Source: Terriglobia bacterium
Lineage (GTDB): Bacteria > Acidobacteriota > Terriglobia > JAIQFV01
Direction of reading: 5' to 3'
Assembly (NCBI GenBank): GCA_020072965.1
Contig: JAIQFY010000022.1
Span: forward strand, 20,793-84,792
DNA length: 64,000 bases
The translations under genes and the position numbers were made by a program. Below, one piece after another: positions 53,450-63,175 of the stretch. The notes beneath the pieces are model-generated. The model did no database searches. It was not told the origin of the DNA and saw only the letters and a list, made by a program, of their open reading frames with translations. Numbering within the stretch: the first letter of the stretch is position 1; every line of letters starts with the position of its first letter.

Positions 53450-56400
53450 TCATTTCCCAACTGGCAATGGCGATCCGCTCTCGCCGAAGAAGTTTACTGA
53501 CGCACTCGATGACGAGCTGGTGGAATTAATCAAAATGATCTGCGTGCTGTAACCTCCCCCGTCGGCGATCTGTGGAAAGACGACCGGGCTCGGGGCCGGA
53601 CGCGTCAAATCGGCAATCGGGAACGTCGTCAGCAATCCGTCTCCCCGCGTGTTGTTGAGCGACCGGAGCGTCAAGGCGGCAAAGGGAGTGGTAGAGGTAA
53701 TATCCATAACGCCCTGGAATCCGTTCGTCAGATCACTCAACAATTGATCCGCAAACCGGGCCGTGTGCCCGTTAGCCGGCAAGGAGATATTGGCGACTTG
53801 CGTTGTTCCATCGGATTTCGTGACACTGACCTGCACGGCTCGAGCCAATCCCGAGGCATCGGCAATGGCCAGACCCGTATTGTGCCCGCCTGATTTGTCC
53901 ACGTAAATCCGGGCCCGCGTAGTCAGCGCCGAAGACGGGATCCCGGATTCAGTGACCAGGTTGCCCCCACTCGTAAAGCCGAAGACTCCAGCGCCGATCG
54001 GGGCGGTATTCCCTGCATCCGGAATCACCCGCACTGAACCTGCACCGACGTTGCTTTGTCCTCCTCCAGTGGTCAAGACCCGGGCGCCGCGCGGCGGGAG
54101 CGCATAGGAGATAGACGCTGCGGCCTGCCCCGAATCATTCAGAAGACTCGGGAGGGGCGCTCCGTTGTCGTCAAAGATCTGGATGGTGCCACTTTCCACG
54201 GAGCCGGTCGTATTCAAAAGGAACAGCGTCGTTTGATACCCACCTCCTTGTGCAATCTGGGGATACACGAGCATGTTTCGAGAATCGGGTTGAGTCAGGT
54301 CGGCGACGGGTGTGGTGGTGATCAGGGATTCATGACGTTGATTCTCGGTGACGCGCAATGCCAGCACGGAGAGGGGTTGATCGCTGATCAGTTCCAGCGT
54401 GGCATTCCGTGTAGCGGCGGCAAAATTCGGCGGCAACACAAAGTCCGGGGCGAACTGGTCGATGAACTTCGCGAAGTGTCCATTGGCCGCCAGGGTAGTG
54501 ATCCCCTGGCCCAGGATGCTTCCCGTCAGGTCGCGCATCACCATCTGAATGTGGGCTACGCCGCTTCCCCGGTTGACCGCCGCGATGCCCGTGTCGATAT
54601 TGAGGACACCGGTGTCCTGCCGGCCCGATTTGGCAGGCACATTCGTCCGAAAATCGATGAACACCTCGGCGTGAGTGGTCGGGGGAGATGCGGGGACACC
54701 GGCTTCTGAGATGACCTGCCCGTTTTGGGTAAAGCTGAACACGGCTGTTCCATACGGTGTCGAACCCGAGCTCACGTCGACCGTGGCATATCCGACGGCG
54801 AGCGGATTGCTTGTCCCTATGCTCGTAGTGGAACTTGCGGCATTGCCGCCGATGCTTAAATTAACCTGGCTTTGAGGCCCGCCGGAGGTGGAACCGGTCG
54901 TCCCACTATAGGTGACTGTCTTTTGCGTCTCCAGGACGGCCGAGAGCAACGCTAAGTTGATGCCCGGAATTTGGATTCGATTGACTGCGTAGTTCCACAA
55001 GGACAGCGTCCCGATGGGGGCGAGTGGAGGTTTACTCACCGTGAGCGGCAGCGTAAGAGTCACAAATGGCGGCACGGTGAATTGTCCCGCACTGATGCGC
55101 TCGCTGCAGGTAAAGCCACCTGTCAGGGTCACGTTATCGCTCACATTAATAGAATTTCCGGAGATATTGACATACGAGTTGGGATCGCCGCCGCTCCACT
55201 TGACGGTCACGCCACTCGGGCGGTCGATGCTGTTACCGATTGCATCGATATTCTCGAAGGTAAGAGGCGGACTGGGAAGCGTGACACTCCCCGTGAACGC
55301 CGGCACATCCGCTCCTCCTCCGCCGTTATCCGCTGTAATGGTCCCGGGATTGAGGAATAGTTTGCTGTTATCTGGGGGCAGGCCTGGAATACTGAACGAG
55401 GAGCCGATCCCGCCGCCATAGGTCCCCGGTGAACTTTTCTTCAACTGCTGGGTGGCGCCCGCTGCATTTTTGAGGTTAATGGCAGCACCGGCATCGAGAA
55501 AAACCGTAGGATTTCCCGGCGGTGGCGGGGGTGGACCGGGTGGGGGGTTCGCTGGAATCACCGTCCGGAAGGTCTGGACCAGACAGGTTCCGGGGTCGAG
55601 GTTGTTTGCTAATGCCCCGAAAGTGAAATCAGAGACTCGAACCGTCGTCGGCGCAGGCGCCGCAAACTGGATGAAAAGGCCACTTCCGATCTCGGTGCCG
55701 ATTTCCGTCGTAAGTCCGCCCGACGTGGCGTGGAGCGTGGTCCGCAACAGGTTGATGGTTCCAGTTTTTACTGTTCCGGAAAGCGTGACCGTATCCCCGA
55801 AGTCCGCAGTGTTCAGGTCGACGCAAGGACCTCCGTCCGACGAAATCGCAATCCAGGCAAAGTTGCTGACGACGCTTCCGGTTTGCACGGCGACCGGGAC
55901 TCGACATCCGGTTGCGCCATTAGGGACGATAAACCGGATGACATCCCACGCTGCAATCCCGATCGGGACTGGAAATTGGGTGAAACCGGCGGGCAGTCCC
56001 GGAAACGTGCCCCGGCCTGCCGACACCACGGTTGCCGGTTGGGTTCCGACGAAGACCTTGATCTGGACGTTGGGAACGTCGGTCGCGCCACTCTGCGTCT
56101 CGTTGCTCGAAATCGCTCCCAGTCCGGTCCCGTTGAGCATCACGGTCTGTCCGGGCACGGCAGACTGACCAGCCGGGCTGAAGAGGTTGAGCGTCGTGCT
56201 TCCGTTCCCGGCCACGTTGAAGGCGGCCGCAGATTGTGTGCCGGAAAAGTAATCCAGACTGAAAGCTCCAAAGGCGCTCGAAACCACGGTGATAGGCGCC
56301 GTGGCTGTGACTCCGCCGTTGTTGACGGTCACCGTGCCGGTTCCGATCGGAGTGCTGGAGGGCAAAATCGCCCCCACTTCGTGCGCCGACACGTACACCA

Positions 56401-56704
56401 GGATGGCGTTTACCGTCGTGCCCCCAACCTGGACCGTCACGGAAATGCCGGCCAGTCCGCCGGTGGTCGGCAAGGGGAAGGACGCCTGCTGCAACGTGTC
56501 GGGACCGAGCCCCGCTCCCGTTACCGCAAACAGCGCCCCTTGGGCGATGCCATATCCGGGAAAACCGCTGGGAATCCTGGCGGCCGCATTTACGACGTCG
56601 GTGATCGACGGCTGAGCGAATGCGTTTGTGGCCAGCGCGAGTAAGGCGCAGGCCAGTACAATCAAAAGTACAAACAAAAGTCTTAGCGCTACCCAATTTT
56701 TCAT
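53450..56704 (-). CDS. Large secreted protein with TIGR03437-like N-terminus and shared C-terminal module
   Basis: 1084 aa. After a signal peptide (LRLLFVLLIVLACALLALATNAFA) comes a region (~residues 30-150) like the Solibacter-type TIGR03437 domain: VNAAARIPSGFPGYGIAQG, GISVTVQVGGTTVNAILVYV, TGTVTVNNGGVTATAPITVV. A second copy-like part follows, then a proline-rich linker (PPPGPPPPPPG). The C-terminal ~420 residues share the module of 40603-43983 (PYGTAVFSFTQNG, FPQIADGGGYSTQ) and end alike at SPLPVGK. Starts at the ATG after GGAGAGGG. It is probably cell-surface or secreted, function unknown. Divergent from the ECF sigma gene. Confidence 0.9.
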   Translation of the reverse strand: MKNWVALRLLFVLLIVLACALLALATNAFAQPSITDVVNAAARIPSGFPGYGIAQGALFAVTGAGLGPDTLQQASFPLPTTGGLAGISVTVQVGGTTVNAILVYVSAHEVGAILPSSTPIGTGTVTVNNGGVTATAPITVVSSAFGAFSLDYFSGTQSAAAFNVAGNGSTTLNLFSPAGQSAVPGQTVMLNGTGLGAISSNETQSGATDVPNVQIKVFVGTQPATVVSAGRGTFPGLPAGFTQFPVPIGIAAWDVIRFIVPNGATGCRVPVAVQTGSVVSNFAWIAISSDGGPCVDLNTADFGDTVTLSGTVKTGTINLLRTTLHATSGGLTTEIGTEIGSGLFIQFAAPAPTTVRVSDFTFGALANNLDPGTCLVQTFRTVIPANPPPGPPPPPPGNPTVFLDAGAAINLKNAAGATQQLKKSSPGTYGGGIGSSFSIPGLPPDNSKLFLNPGTITADNGGGGADVPAFTGSVTLPSPPLTFENIDAIGNSIDRPSGVTVKWSGGDPNSYVNISGNSINVSDNVTLTGGFTCSERISAGQFTVPPFVTLTLPLTVSKPPLAPIGTLSLWNYAVNRIQIPGINLALLSAVLETQKTVTYSGTTGSTSGGPQSQVNLSIGGNAASSTTSIGTSNPLAVGYATVDVSSGSTPYGTAVFSFTQNGQVISEAGVPASPPTTHAEVFIDFRTNVPAKSGRQDTGVLNIDTGIAAVNRGSGVAHIQMVMRDLTGSILGQGITTLAANGHFAKFIDQFAPDFVLPPNFAAATRNATLELISDQPLSVLALRVTENQRHESLITTTPVADLTQPDSRNMLVYPQIAQGGGYQTTLFLLNTTGSVESGTIQIFDDNGAPLPSLLNDSGQAAASISYALPPRGARVLTTGGGQSNVGAGSVRVIPDAGNTAPIGAGVFGFTSGGNLVTESGIPSSALTTRARIYVDKSGGHNTGLAIADASGLARAVQVSVTKSDGTTQVANISLPANGHTARFADQLLSDLTNGFQGVMDITSTTPFAALTLRSLNNTRGDGLLTTFPIADLTRPAPSPVVFPQIADGGGYSTQIILINSTSSSSSASVNFFGESGSPLPVGK

Positions 56705-56958
56705 GCTACCCTCTCCATTCCTTGAATACGCCGCAAGCGCCGAATGTCGCGAAAGATAGTCGCCTTCGACGAACTCGTGCCTGTCTAAATCGCGGTCGCT
56801 CTCGCAGGCTGGTGATGTGCGAACTTGTGCTGCTGGCAAAGCACAATTTCTCACTCTCGTCTATGCGCGACAGGAAACCGTCAGGATGTCCAGACTACGC
56901 GTAATCCTGCGTCGGCGGCGATGTAAGGATCCTCAAAGTTATTGGCATTCACTACGCA
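56705..56958. other. Divergent promoter region between surface protein and ECF sigma factor
   Basis: 254 nt holding the 5' ends of the minus-strand surface protein and of the plus-strand sigma factor. No clear sigma-70 boxes. If the sigma factor is autoregulated or controls the surface protein, its ECF-type promoter would be here. Confidence 0.4.
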
Positions 56959-57540
56959 ATGCGCAAACGCGGGGACAAAACCGTCATTCCCAGTCCGAAC
57001 GCCGACATAGCGCCGGGGCTTGATCGCGAACAGCTGGATTCTTTGTTCAGCGCCACCTATGAGGAGCTGCGCCGCCTGGCCGCCTCGGTGCGGAGTGGCG
57101 ATCCCGCGGCGACCTTGAATCCCACCGCCCTGGTGCATGGAGCTTGGCTCAAGCTGGCGAAGTCCCCAGGATTTGTCGTGACCTCCCGGCTGCACTTCAA
57201 GCGGATCGCCGCGCGGGCCATGCGACAGCTTCTGGTAGAGGCTGCCCGACGCCGCGGTTCGCACAAGCGCGGCGGAGCAGGCCAGGCCGTTGTTGTCACC
57301 TTCGACGAGGCACTCAGCCAGCCGGCCTGCTGCGAAGAGGACATGTTGCGGCTCGATACCGCGCTCGATGAACTGGCGCGCCTCAACCCTCGTCATGCCC
57401 TCATGGTAGAAAGCCGATTCTTTGGAGGGCTCGACGTCATCGAGACCGCGGAATTGCTGGAGGTATCCGAAGCCACGATTCTCCGCGACTGGCGCGCGGC
57501 CAAGGCCTGGCTCGCGCATGAACTTCACAACGGGCGGTAA
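56959..57540 (+). CDS. ECF-type RNA polymerase sigma factor (TIGR02999-like)
   Basis: 193 aa. Sigma-2 region LFSATYEELRRLAASVRSGDPA...NPTALVHGAWLKL; region 4 helix-turn-helix ALMVESRFFGGLDVIETAELLEVSEATILRDWRAAK. The pattern fits the acidobacterial/planctomycete ECF group whose genes are often next to serine/threonine kinases and have no conventional anti-sigma partner. The Ser/Thr kinase follows 50 nt downstream, so activity may be set by phosphorylation. ATG at 56959; no strong ribosome binding site. Confidence 0.92.
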   Translation: MRKRGDKTVIPSPNADIAPGLDREQLDSLFSATYEELRRLAASVRSGDPAATLNPTALVHGAWLKLAKSPGFVVTSRLHFKRIAARAMRQLLVEAARRRGSHKRGGAGQAVVVTFDEALSQPACCEEDMLRLDTALDELARLNPRHALMVESRFFGGLDVIETAELLEVSEATILRDWRAAKAWLAHELHNGR

Positions 57541-57590
57541 ATGAATAGGGGGCAGACCACCGTTTTTTGTCCGGCCCGTTCAAGGAGACG

Positions 57591-60200
57591 ATGGACAGCG
57601 CGCGTTGGGAGCGAATTCAGACCCTGTTCCACGAAGCCGCGGATCAGCCCACGGACCAGCGGCGATCCTTTCTGAAGAGCGCCGCCAGCGGAGATGAACA
57701 GCTCATCGCCGAAGTGCTGGCCCTGCTCGAGGAAGACGCCCGAGGGTCTTCGCTGCTGGATCGCGACGTGGCCCGGGTCGCCAGCGAGATGCTGAGCCCA
57801 GCGGCTTTGCTCGCCTCGCAGGATTTTGGGCCGTACCGATTGCGGGAGGTCCTGGGAGAAGGCGGCATGGGCGTGGTTTATCTGGCCGAGCGCGAAGACC
57901 TCGGCAGCCGGGTCGCCATTAAGGTGTTGCGCGACGCGTGGATGTCGCCCGCGCGCTGTGCGCGATTTGCCAGCGAGCAGCGGACCCTGGCGCAGCTCAC
58001 GCATCCTTCCATCGCGCGCCTCTACGACGCCGACACCCTGGCCGACGGGACTCCCTGGTTCGCCATGGAGTACGTCAAGGGCGTCCCCCTCACCGAGTAC
58101 TGCGTCGAGTTCCGGAGTTCGATCGAGGAGCGGCTCAAACTCTTCCGCTCGGTGTGCGAGGCAGTGCAGTATGCGCATTCCCTTGCGATCATTCACCGTG
58201 ATCTGAAACCCTCTAATATCCTGGTCCAGTCCGATGGCAGCGTGAAACTGCTCGACTTCGGCATTGCCAAGCAGCTTGACAGCCTGGGAACGCCCGCCGA
58301 TCAGACCAAGACCATGGTGCATTTCATGACGCCGGCCTATGCGGCGCCCGAGCAGATCCGTGGCCACTCCGCCGGCATCCACACGGATGTGTATGCTTTG
58401 GGAGTAATTCTTTACGAACTGCTGGCGGGGCGCCTGCCATTCGACGTCTCGCATAAGACCCCGACCGAGGCGGCCGCCATGATGACGACGGGCCAACCGC
58501 TGAAGCCGTCCACCTTGGCCCGTCGGACCGGGACGCGCACGGCGTCCTGGGCCGACCTTGATGTGTTGTGTCTGACGGCGATGCACATCGATCCCAAGCG
58601 GAGATATCAGTCGGCTGAAGCGCTCATCCGCGATGTGGATCATTATTTGAGGCAAGAGCCGCTCGAAGCGCGGCCCGACAGGGTGCCGTACACGCTGACC
58701 AAGTTCGTCCGGAGAAATTGGCAAGGGGTATCCGTGGCTGCGGTCATGATTGCAATTGTTGCTGTTGCCCTGGTCGTGACCCTCTCCAGCAAAGCTTCGA
58801 TCTCCAAGGCAAGGGAAAAGACGGTCGCCGTTCTTCCATTCCAGAATTCCGGTTCGGACCACAGCCTCGACTTTCTCCGCCTTTCCCTGGCTGACGAGAT
58901 CGCAACGACGCTCAGCTACGCGCGCTCTCTTTCAGTGCGGCCGATTGAGGCGACCCGCAAGTACGTGGAACCCAATCTTGACCCGCAAAAAGCGGGGCGT
59001 GATTTGCGGGTGGCCAACATCGTCACCGGACATTTCCTGAGAGCAGGAGAGCAACTGCAAATCACATTGGAAGCCACCGATGTGGATAGCAACCGCGTGC
59101 TGTGGCGGGACATTTTTGTGGTGCCCTCTCGCAATATGATCGCGATGCAGGCTCAAATCGCAGCCAAGACACGATCGGGGCTGGCCCCTCTGCTCGGGTC
59201 ATCAGAGTTTGCGGCGGATAGTGCTGCCCGGCCACGCGATGAGGAGGCGTATGACCTGTACCTCCGCAGCACGCCTCTTTCATTCGATCCAGCCCCTAAC
59301 AAGCAGGCAATCACGACGTTGGAGAGAGCGGTAAAACTCGATCCAGACTATTCCCTGGCGTGGAGTGCCCTGGCCGTGCGGTATTATAACGACGCTCGCT
59401 ATGGGAATGGCGGGGAGGCGATGATAGAACGCGCCAAAGCCGCCGCAGAGCGGTCACGGCTGCTCGATCCCAACAACATCACGATCCTGGGTAGCATGCC
59501 CTTCGTTCGAACCGAACAAGGCGAGTTGGTCGAAGCGTATCGACAAGCCGAAGACCTGGTTCGCCGCCGGCCCGACAATGGCCGCGTCCATTTCGGTTTG
59601 AGCTATGTGCTCCGGTATGCGGGTTTGCTCGAAGAGGCCGCGCGCGAGTGCGACACCGCTTTTCTGCTCGATGCTCAAACCGCGGGCGTGCGATCCTGTG
59701 CGGTCGTTTTCATACTGCGCGGGGACTATTCACGGGCGACCGATTATATTAATCTCGATTTTGGTTCAGAGTGGGCAAAAGCCCTTTCCATGGACTCGCT
59801 GGTGCGCCAGCGAAAAGAGAAGGAAGCTCTCAAGATAGGGCCAGCCGGCGTCCCGCAGTGGGCGGGCTACGGTATGTTCCTCGCCTGCGTGGGGCATCGG
59901 CCTTCGAATGAAATTGCTGCCCTGGCGCGCGCCGTCGAGCCGGTCGGCGACCCCGAGGAGAATTATTTCGCAGCGGCCCATCTTGCTTATTGCGGCCAAA
60001 CGGACGCTGCGCTTGCGATGCTGAAACGCGCCATCCAGGGAAAATATTGCTCCTATCCCGCGATCGACTCCGATCCCTTCTTCTCCAACCTGCGGTCGAA
60101 GCCGGAGTTCGCCGAAATTCGCTCCGCCGCCATCGCGTGCCAGAACAAATTCTTGGTCCAACGAAAGTCGAGCCCTGAGCAAGAAAATGGGGCGCATTAG
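57591..60200 (+). CDS. Membrane serine/threonine protein kinase with TolB/FlgO-like and TPR regions
   Basis: 869 aa. Kinase domain at about residues 85-350: glycine loop GEGGMGVVYLAE, VAIKVL, HRDLKPSNILVQ, DFGIAK, and the APE-region TPAYAAPEQIRG. A transmembrane helix (VSVAAVMIAIVAVALVVTL, ~residue 375-395) follows, then a periplasmic part with a TolB/FlgO-like N-terminal domain (KTVAVLPFQNSGSD) and a TPR-like tail (e.g. ALERAVKLDPDYSLAW). Start ATG at 57591 after AAGGAGACG; an upstream TTG (57567) is weaker. Probably works with the ECF sigma gene upstream. Confidence 0.92.
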   Translation: MDSARWERIQTLFHEAADQPTDQRRSFLKSAASGDEQLIAEVLALLEEDARGSSLLDRDVARVASEMLSPAALLASQDFGPYRLREVLGEGGMGVVYLAEREDLGSRVAIKVLRDAWMSPARCARFASEQRTLAQLTHPSIARLYDADTLADGTPWFAMEYVKGVPLTEYCVEFRSSIEERLKLFRSVCEAVQYAHSLAIIHRDLKPSNILVQSDGSVKLLDFGIAKQLDSLGTPADQTKTMVHFMTPAYAAPEQIRGHSAGIHTDVYALGVILYELLAGRLPFDVSHKTPTEAAAMMTTGQPLKPSTLARRTGTRTASWADLDVLCLTAMHIDPKRRYQSAEALIRDVDHYLRQEPLEARPDRVPYTLTKFVRRNWQGVSVAAVMIAIVAVALVVTLSSKASISKAREKTVAVLPFQNSGSDHSLDFLRLSLADEIATTLSYARSLSVRPIEATRKYVEPNLDPQKAGRDLRVANIVTGHFLRAGEQLQITLEATDVDSNRVLWRDIFVVPSRNMIAMQAQIAAKTRSGLAPLLGSSEFAADSAARPRDEEAYDLYLRSTPLSFDPAPNKQAITTLERAVKLDPDYSLAWSALAVRYYNDARYGNGGEAMIERAKAAAERSRLLDPNNITILGSMPFVRTEQGELVEAYRQAEDLVRRRPDNGRVHFGLSYVLRYAGLLEEAARECDTAFLLDAQTAGVRSCAVVFILRGDYSRATDYINLDFGSEWAKALSMDSLVRQRKEKEALKIGPAGVPQWAGYGMFLACVGHRPSNEIAALARAVEPVGDPEENYFAAAHLAYCGQTDAALAMLKRAIQGKYCSYPAIDSDPFFSNLRSKPEFAEIRSAAIACQNKFLVQRKSSPEQENGAH

Positions 60201-60216
60201 GGATCTGTTTGCATCA

Positions 60217-60250
60217 AGGTTTTCATAGCCCCCTGACGGGGCTGAAACCT
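60217..60250. repeat. REP-like hairpin downstream of the kinase gene
   Basis: AGGTTT-tcat-AGCCCC-ctgac-GGGGCT-g-AAACCT: an outer 6-bp and an inner 6-bp perfect stem. Located 17 nt after the kinase stop; no U-tract at once follows, so terminator use is doubtful. Confidence 0.6.
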
Positions 60251-60402
60251 CCATTAACTTTTTATATTCCTTTGCGGCCTTTGCGCTTTCCTCGGCGTCC
60301 ATTGCGGTTAGATTGAGTTCCAGCATTCTTCCAGGCTTACCCCATTCCCGTCTCCCCAAATTCAAATTGACTCCCCAAGGCCTCCTCCTTATGCTGGGCC
60401 GC

Positions 60403-61776
60403 ATGTTGGAAACCTTCTTCAAGCTCAAGGAGAACCGCACCACGGTGCGCACCGAGTTTTTGGGCGGAGCCACCACGTTCGTCACGATGGCCTACATCAT
60501 CGTGGTCAATCCTGCGATTTTGAGATTTGCGGGAATCCCTGCGGGGCCAAGCACTGTCGCCACCATCCTGGCCGCTGTATTTGGTTGTCTGCTCATGGGA
60601 CTTTATGCGAACCGGCCGATCGCCGTTGCGCCGTACATGGGCGAGAACGCTTTCATCGCCTACGGACTCACCGCCATGGGCATCGGCTGGCAGCTGTCCC
60701 TGGGGGCGGTCTTTGTGAGCGGGGTGGGGTTCACCCTGATCACGCTCTTGAAAATCCGCGCATGGCTGGCGAATTCGATCTCGGTCAGCATGAAACATAG
60801 CTTTGCGGTAGGAATCGGACTGTTCCTCGCCTTCATCGGAATGTATGAAACCGGCATCGTCACCAGTGCGGTCGCCGGCATGCCTCCGCAAGCCCTGCTC
60901 GCCGCCAACTCGAGTGGACTGCGGGCTCCCGACGTACCCCTGAAAATTGGAAACCTTCACGATCCCCTGGTGCTCTTATCAATCTTTGGATTTCTATTGA
61001 CGGTGACACTGCTTTATCGAAAAGTGCGCGGGGCGATTCTTCTGGGGATCGGGATCACTGCGGTCCTTGGCTATTTCCTGCATCTCGGTCATGCACCGCA
61101 AGCCGTGGTCGGACTCCCGTTTACCGGCGAGTATTCACTCAGTCCCATTGCCTTCAAGCTGGATATTGCGGGAGTGCTCCGGCTGAGTTTTCTTCCAGTC
61201 TTACTGACCCTCTTCCTGATGGGATTTCTGGACACGCTGGGAACCCTCGTGGGGGTGGGAGCCGCCGGGGACCTGGTCGATGAAAAAGGAAATTTCCCCA
61301 GGATCGAACAGCCGATGATGGTGGATGCCGTGTCCTGCATGTTCAGCGCCCTGATCGGCACAACCACCAGCGGTGCATACATTGAATCGGCCACAGGAAT
61401 CCGCGAGGGAGCCCGCACCGGCCTGGCCGCGGTGACAACCGGCTTATTCTTTGCGACCTCACTCTTTTTTGTTCCACTGCTGGAGCCCCTGCAACACCTC
61501 AAGTATGCCTATGGACCGGCTCTCATTGCTGTTGGAGTCTTGATGGTCCGCTCCATCACAAAGATTGATTTTGAAGATTTGACGGAATGGGTACCCGCTT
61601 TTGCTACGGTCGTGATGATGTTGTTCACTTATAACATCGGGAACGGACTGACGGCGGGATTGGTCTTGTATCCTATAATCAAGCTTCTCTCGGGACGGGG
61701 CAGGGAACTGAACTGGGGATCGGTGGTGCTGGGTCTGCTCTGTGCCGTTTACTATGTGTTTGGGATGCCGCACTGA
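60403..61776 (+). CDS. NCS2-family purine permease (AzgA-like)
   Basis: 457 aa with about 12-14 hydrophobic segments. AzgA/PbuG signatures: LKENRTTVRTEFLGGATTFV, MGENAFIAYGLT, MKHSFAVGIGLFLAFIGM, GFLDTLGTLVGVGAAGDLVD and TTTSGAYIESATGIREGAR. Imports adenine, guanine or hypoxanthine with protons. ATG at 60403 matches the family N-terminus; an ATG at 60391 (four codons earlier) is also possible. It is the only transporter of its kind here; purine metabolism genes are not adjacent. Confidence 0.93.
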   Translation: MLETFFKLKENRTTVRTEFLGGATTFVTMAYIIVVNPAILRFAGIPAGPSTVATILAAVFGCLLMGLYANRPIAVAPYMGENAFIAYGLTAMGIGWQLSLGAVFVSGVGFTLITLLKIRAWLANSISVSMKHSFAVGIGLFLAFIGMYETGIVTSAVAGMPPQALLAANSSGLRAPDVPLKIGNLHDPLVLLSIFGFLLTVTLLYRKVRGAILLGIGITAVLGYFLHLGHAPQAVVGLPFTGEYSLSPIAFKLDIAGVLRLSFLPVLLTLFLMGFLDTLGTLVGVGAAGDLVDEKGNFPRIEQPMMVDAVSCMFSALIGTTTSGAYIESATGIREGARTGLAAVTTGLFFATSLFFVPLLEPLQHLKYAYGPALIAVGVLMVRSITKIDFEDLTEWVPAFATVVMMLFTYNIGNGLTAGLVLYPIIKLLSGRGRELNWGSVVLGLLCAVYYVFGMPH

Positions 61777-61918
61777 TTGCAGGAGCAGGCGAAGTTCACC
61801 TCGGAATGGGAGCAGGCCACCCATCCATCGTAGAGACGGTTCATCCGCAAGTTCTTCGCGAAAGTGAAATCACACTTCTTCGATCAGAGTCCTTCCAGTC
61901 CAGATTCCAAATTTCTGT

Positions 61919-62893
61919 TTACTTTCGTTTATGGACCGGAATGCCCCCAATCACAAAAGTCTTCCCTGAAACCGTCCGCAGAGCTGTCACTGCGACAGGT
62001 GTGGGGGAGGTTACTCGAATGCCCAACATCGACATATCCCCCGACAGCAAATTGAGGAAGGTGGCCCAATTGGGATCTGCACTCATATACTCATTAACAA
62101 AGCGTGACATCTGGCTATTTGCCTTAAGTGTCAATGTGACCCTGGCGAAAGGAATCCCGTTTACGGGGATACTAATGAGCCCCAATGCTTCCAGGGTGAC
62201 AGTGGTGTCTGAGGAACCCGGGTTGACGATGGCGATGCCGGTTCCAATCTTCGGTGTTTGTTGGGCGTTGACCCAGAACTCCGTACCGGTTTCAGTTGCC
62301 GGGACGCCGACCAACCCCATCACCTCAGGGCCATCCATGATGTCGTATACAACCTGGACAGTGATATCGTCAGAACAATCGGAGGGGCAAGTTTGCGTCA
62401 TCGACACGTCCGCCCACCCCGCTTGGACTACCTCGGGACTGTTCAGTGGAAGCAGAGTCAAGGCTACTGCTGCTCCGGCCTTCAAAGTCGTCATGAAGGA
62501 AGTGGCGGGAAGGGGTGGAAAACCTGGAATGCCCTCCATGACCATGCTTACAAGCATTGCCCCCCGTGTGGATTCGCTTAAGTCCACCGTGACCGTTTTA
62601 GAGTCGCTGGTAGGATTGCCCAGAAGGACATGGGTCCGGTAGTCTCCACCGACCACGATCTGTGCCGCATAACGATGGACTGCGGGTTCGGCCTGGGAAA
62701 CAGCGCTCTTCCCGGAGACAGTACCTTCATGAATCGAAAAAGCTTCCCCCGCTTTTTCCGAAGGAACCATCACTACCTTTGTTCGTCCTTCGTGTCCAAA
62801 GACAAATATGTCCTTTTGGCTCGGCAAAGTCTGTGCTTCAAGGCATTCGAGGGAAAATAATGCTACTGCCAGAAACAAGATTGATCTTTTCAT
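61919..62893 (-). CDS. Secreted protein with a short version of the shared module
   Basis: 324 aa with a signal peptide (SILFLAVALFSLECLEAQ). From about residue 65 it shows the same pattern as the large surface proteins: YAAQIVVGGDYRTHVLLGNP compares with FPQIADGGGYSTQIILIN, and TGIAIVNPGSSDTTVTLEA with NTGFAAVNQGASTATLTL; a late VTSPTPVAVTALR matches SNLPISILALRLT. It lacks the propeller and TIGR03437-like parts. GGAGGATTC precedes the ATG. Confidence 0.8.
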   Translation of the reverse strand: MKRSILFLAVALFSLECLEAQTLPSQKDIFVFGHEGRTKVVMVPSEKAGEAFSIHEGTVSGKSAVSQAEPAVHRYAAQIVVGGDYRTHVLLGNPTSDSKTVTVDLSESTRGAMLVSMVMEGIPGFPPLPATSFMTTLKAGAAVALTLLPLNSPEVVQAGWADVSMTQTCPSDCSDDITVQVVYDIMDGPEVMGLVGVPATETGTEFWVNAQQTPKIGTGIAIVNPGSSDTTVTLEALGLISIPVNGIPFARVTLTLKANSQMSRFVNEYMSADPNWATFLNLLSGDMSMLGIRVTSPTPVAVTALRTVSGKTFVIGGIPVHKRK

Positions 62894-63175
62894 AATTAAG
62901 AATCCTCCTCTGAAATGACCTCAGTGAGGGATGGCGGAAGGAACGATAGCATCTCCGACTCAGACAACATTACGGCAGGAGTCGGGATGAATTGATATCC
63001 GCTGGAAAGACTAGAATGAATCAGCTTCTTGGAAATGGGGTGTTTCTAAAGCGCTCCAAAAACATCAATGGAACAATCCAACAGGATCGCGCGTTCGGAA
63101 ATTTTATCTGGCCGGGGGAAGCGGACGCCGATCCAACCGGACTGCATTATAACTCTGGGGAGCCCGCCATTGCAA

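Noticed and set aside
55730..56644. A 304-codon plus-strand frame and its neighbours
   Set aside because: Lies opposite the low-complexity surface protein gene and gives Arg-rich sequence without a domain.
61806..62642. A 278-codon plus-strand open frame
   Set aside because: Antisense to the secreted module protein, which has a signal peptide and a good ribosome binding site.
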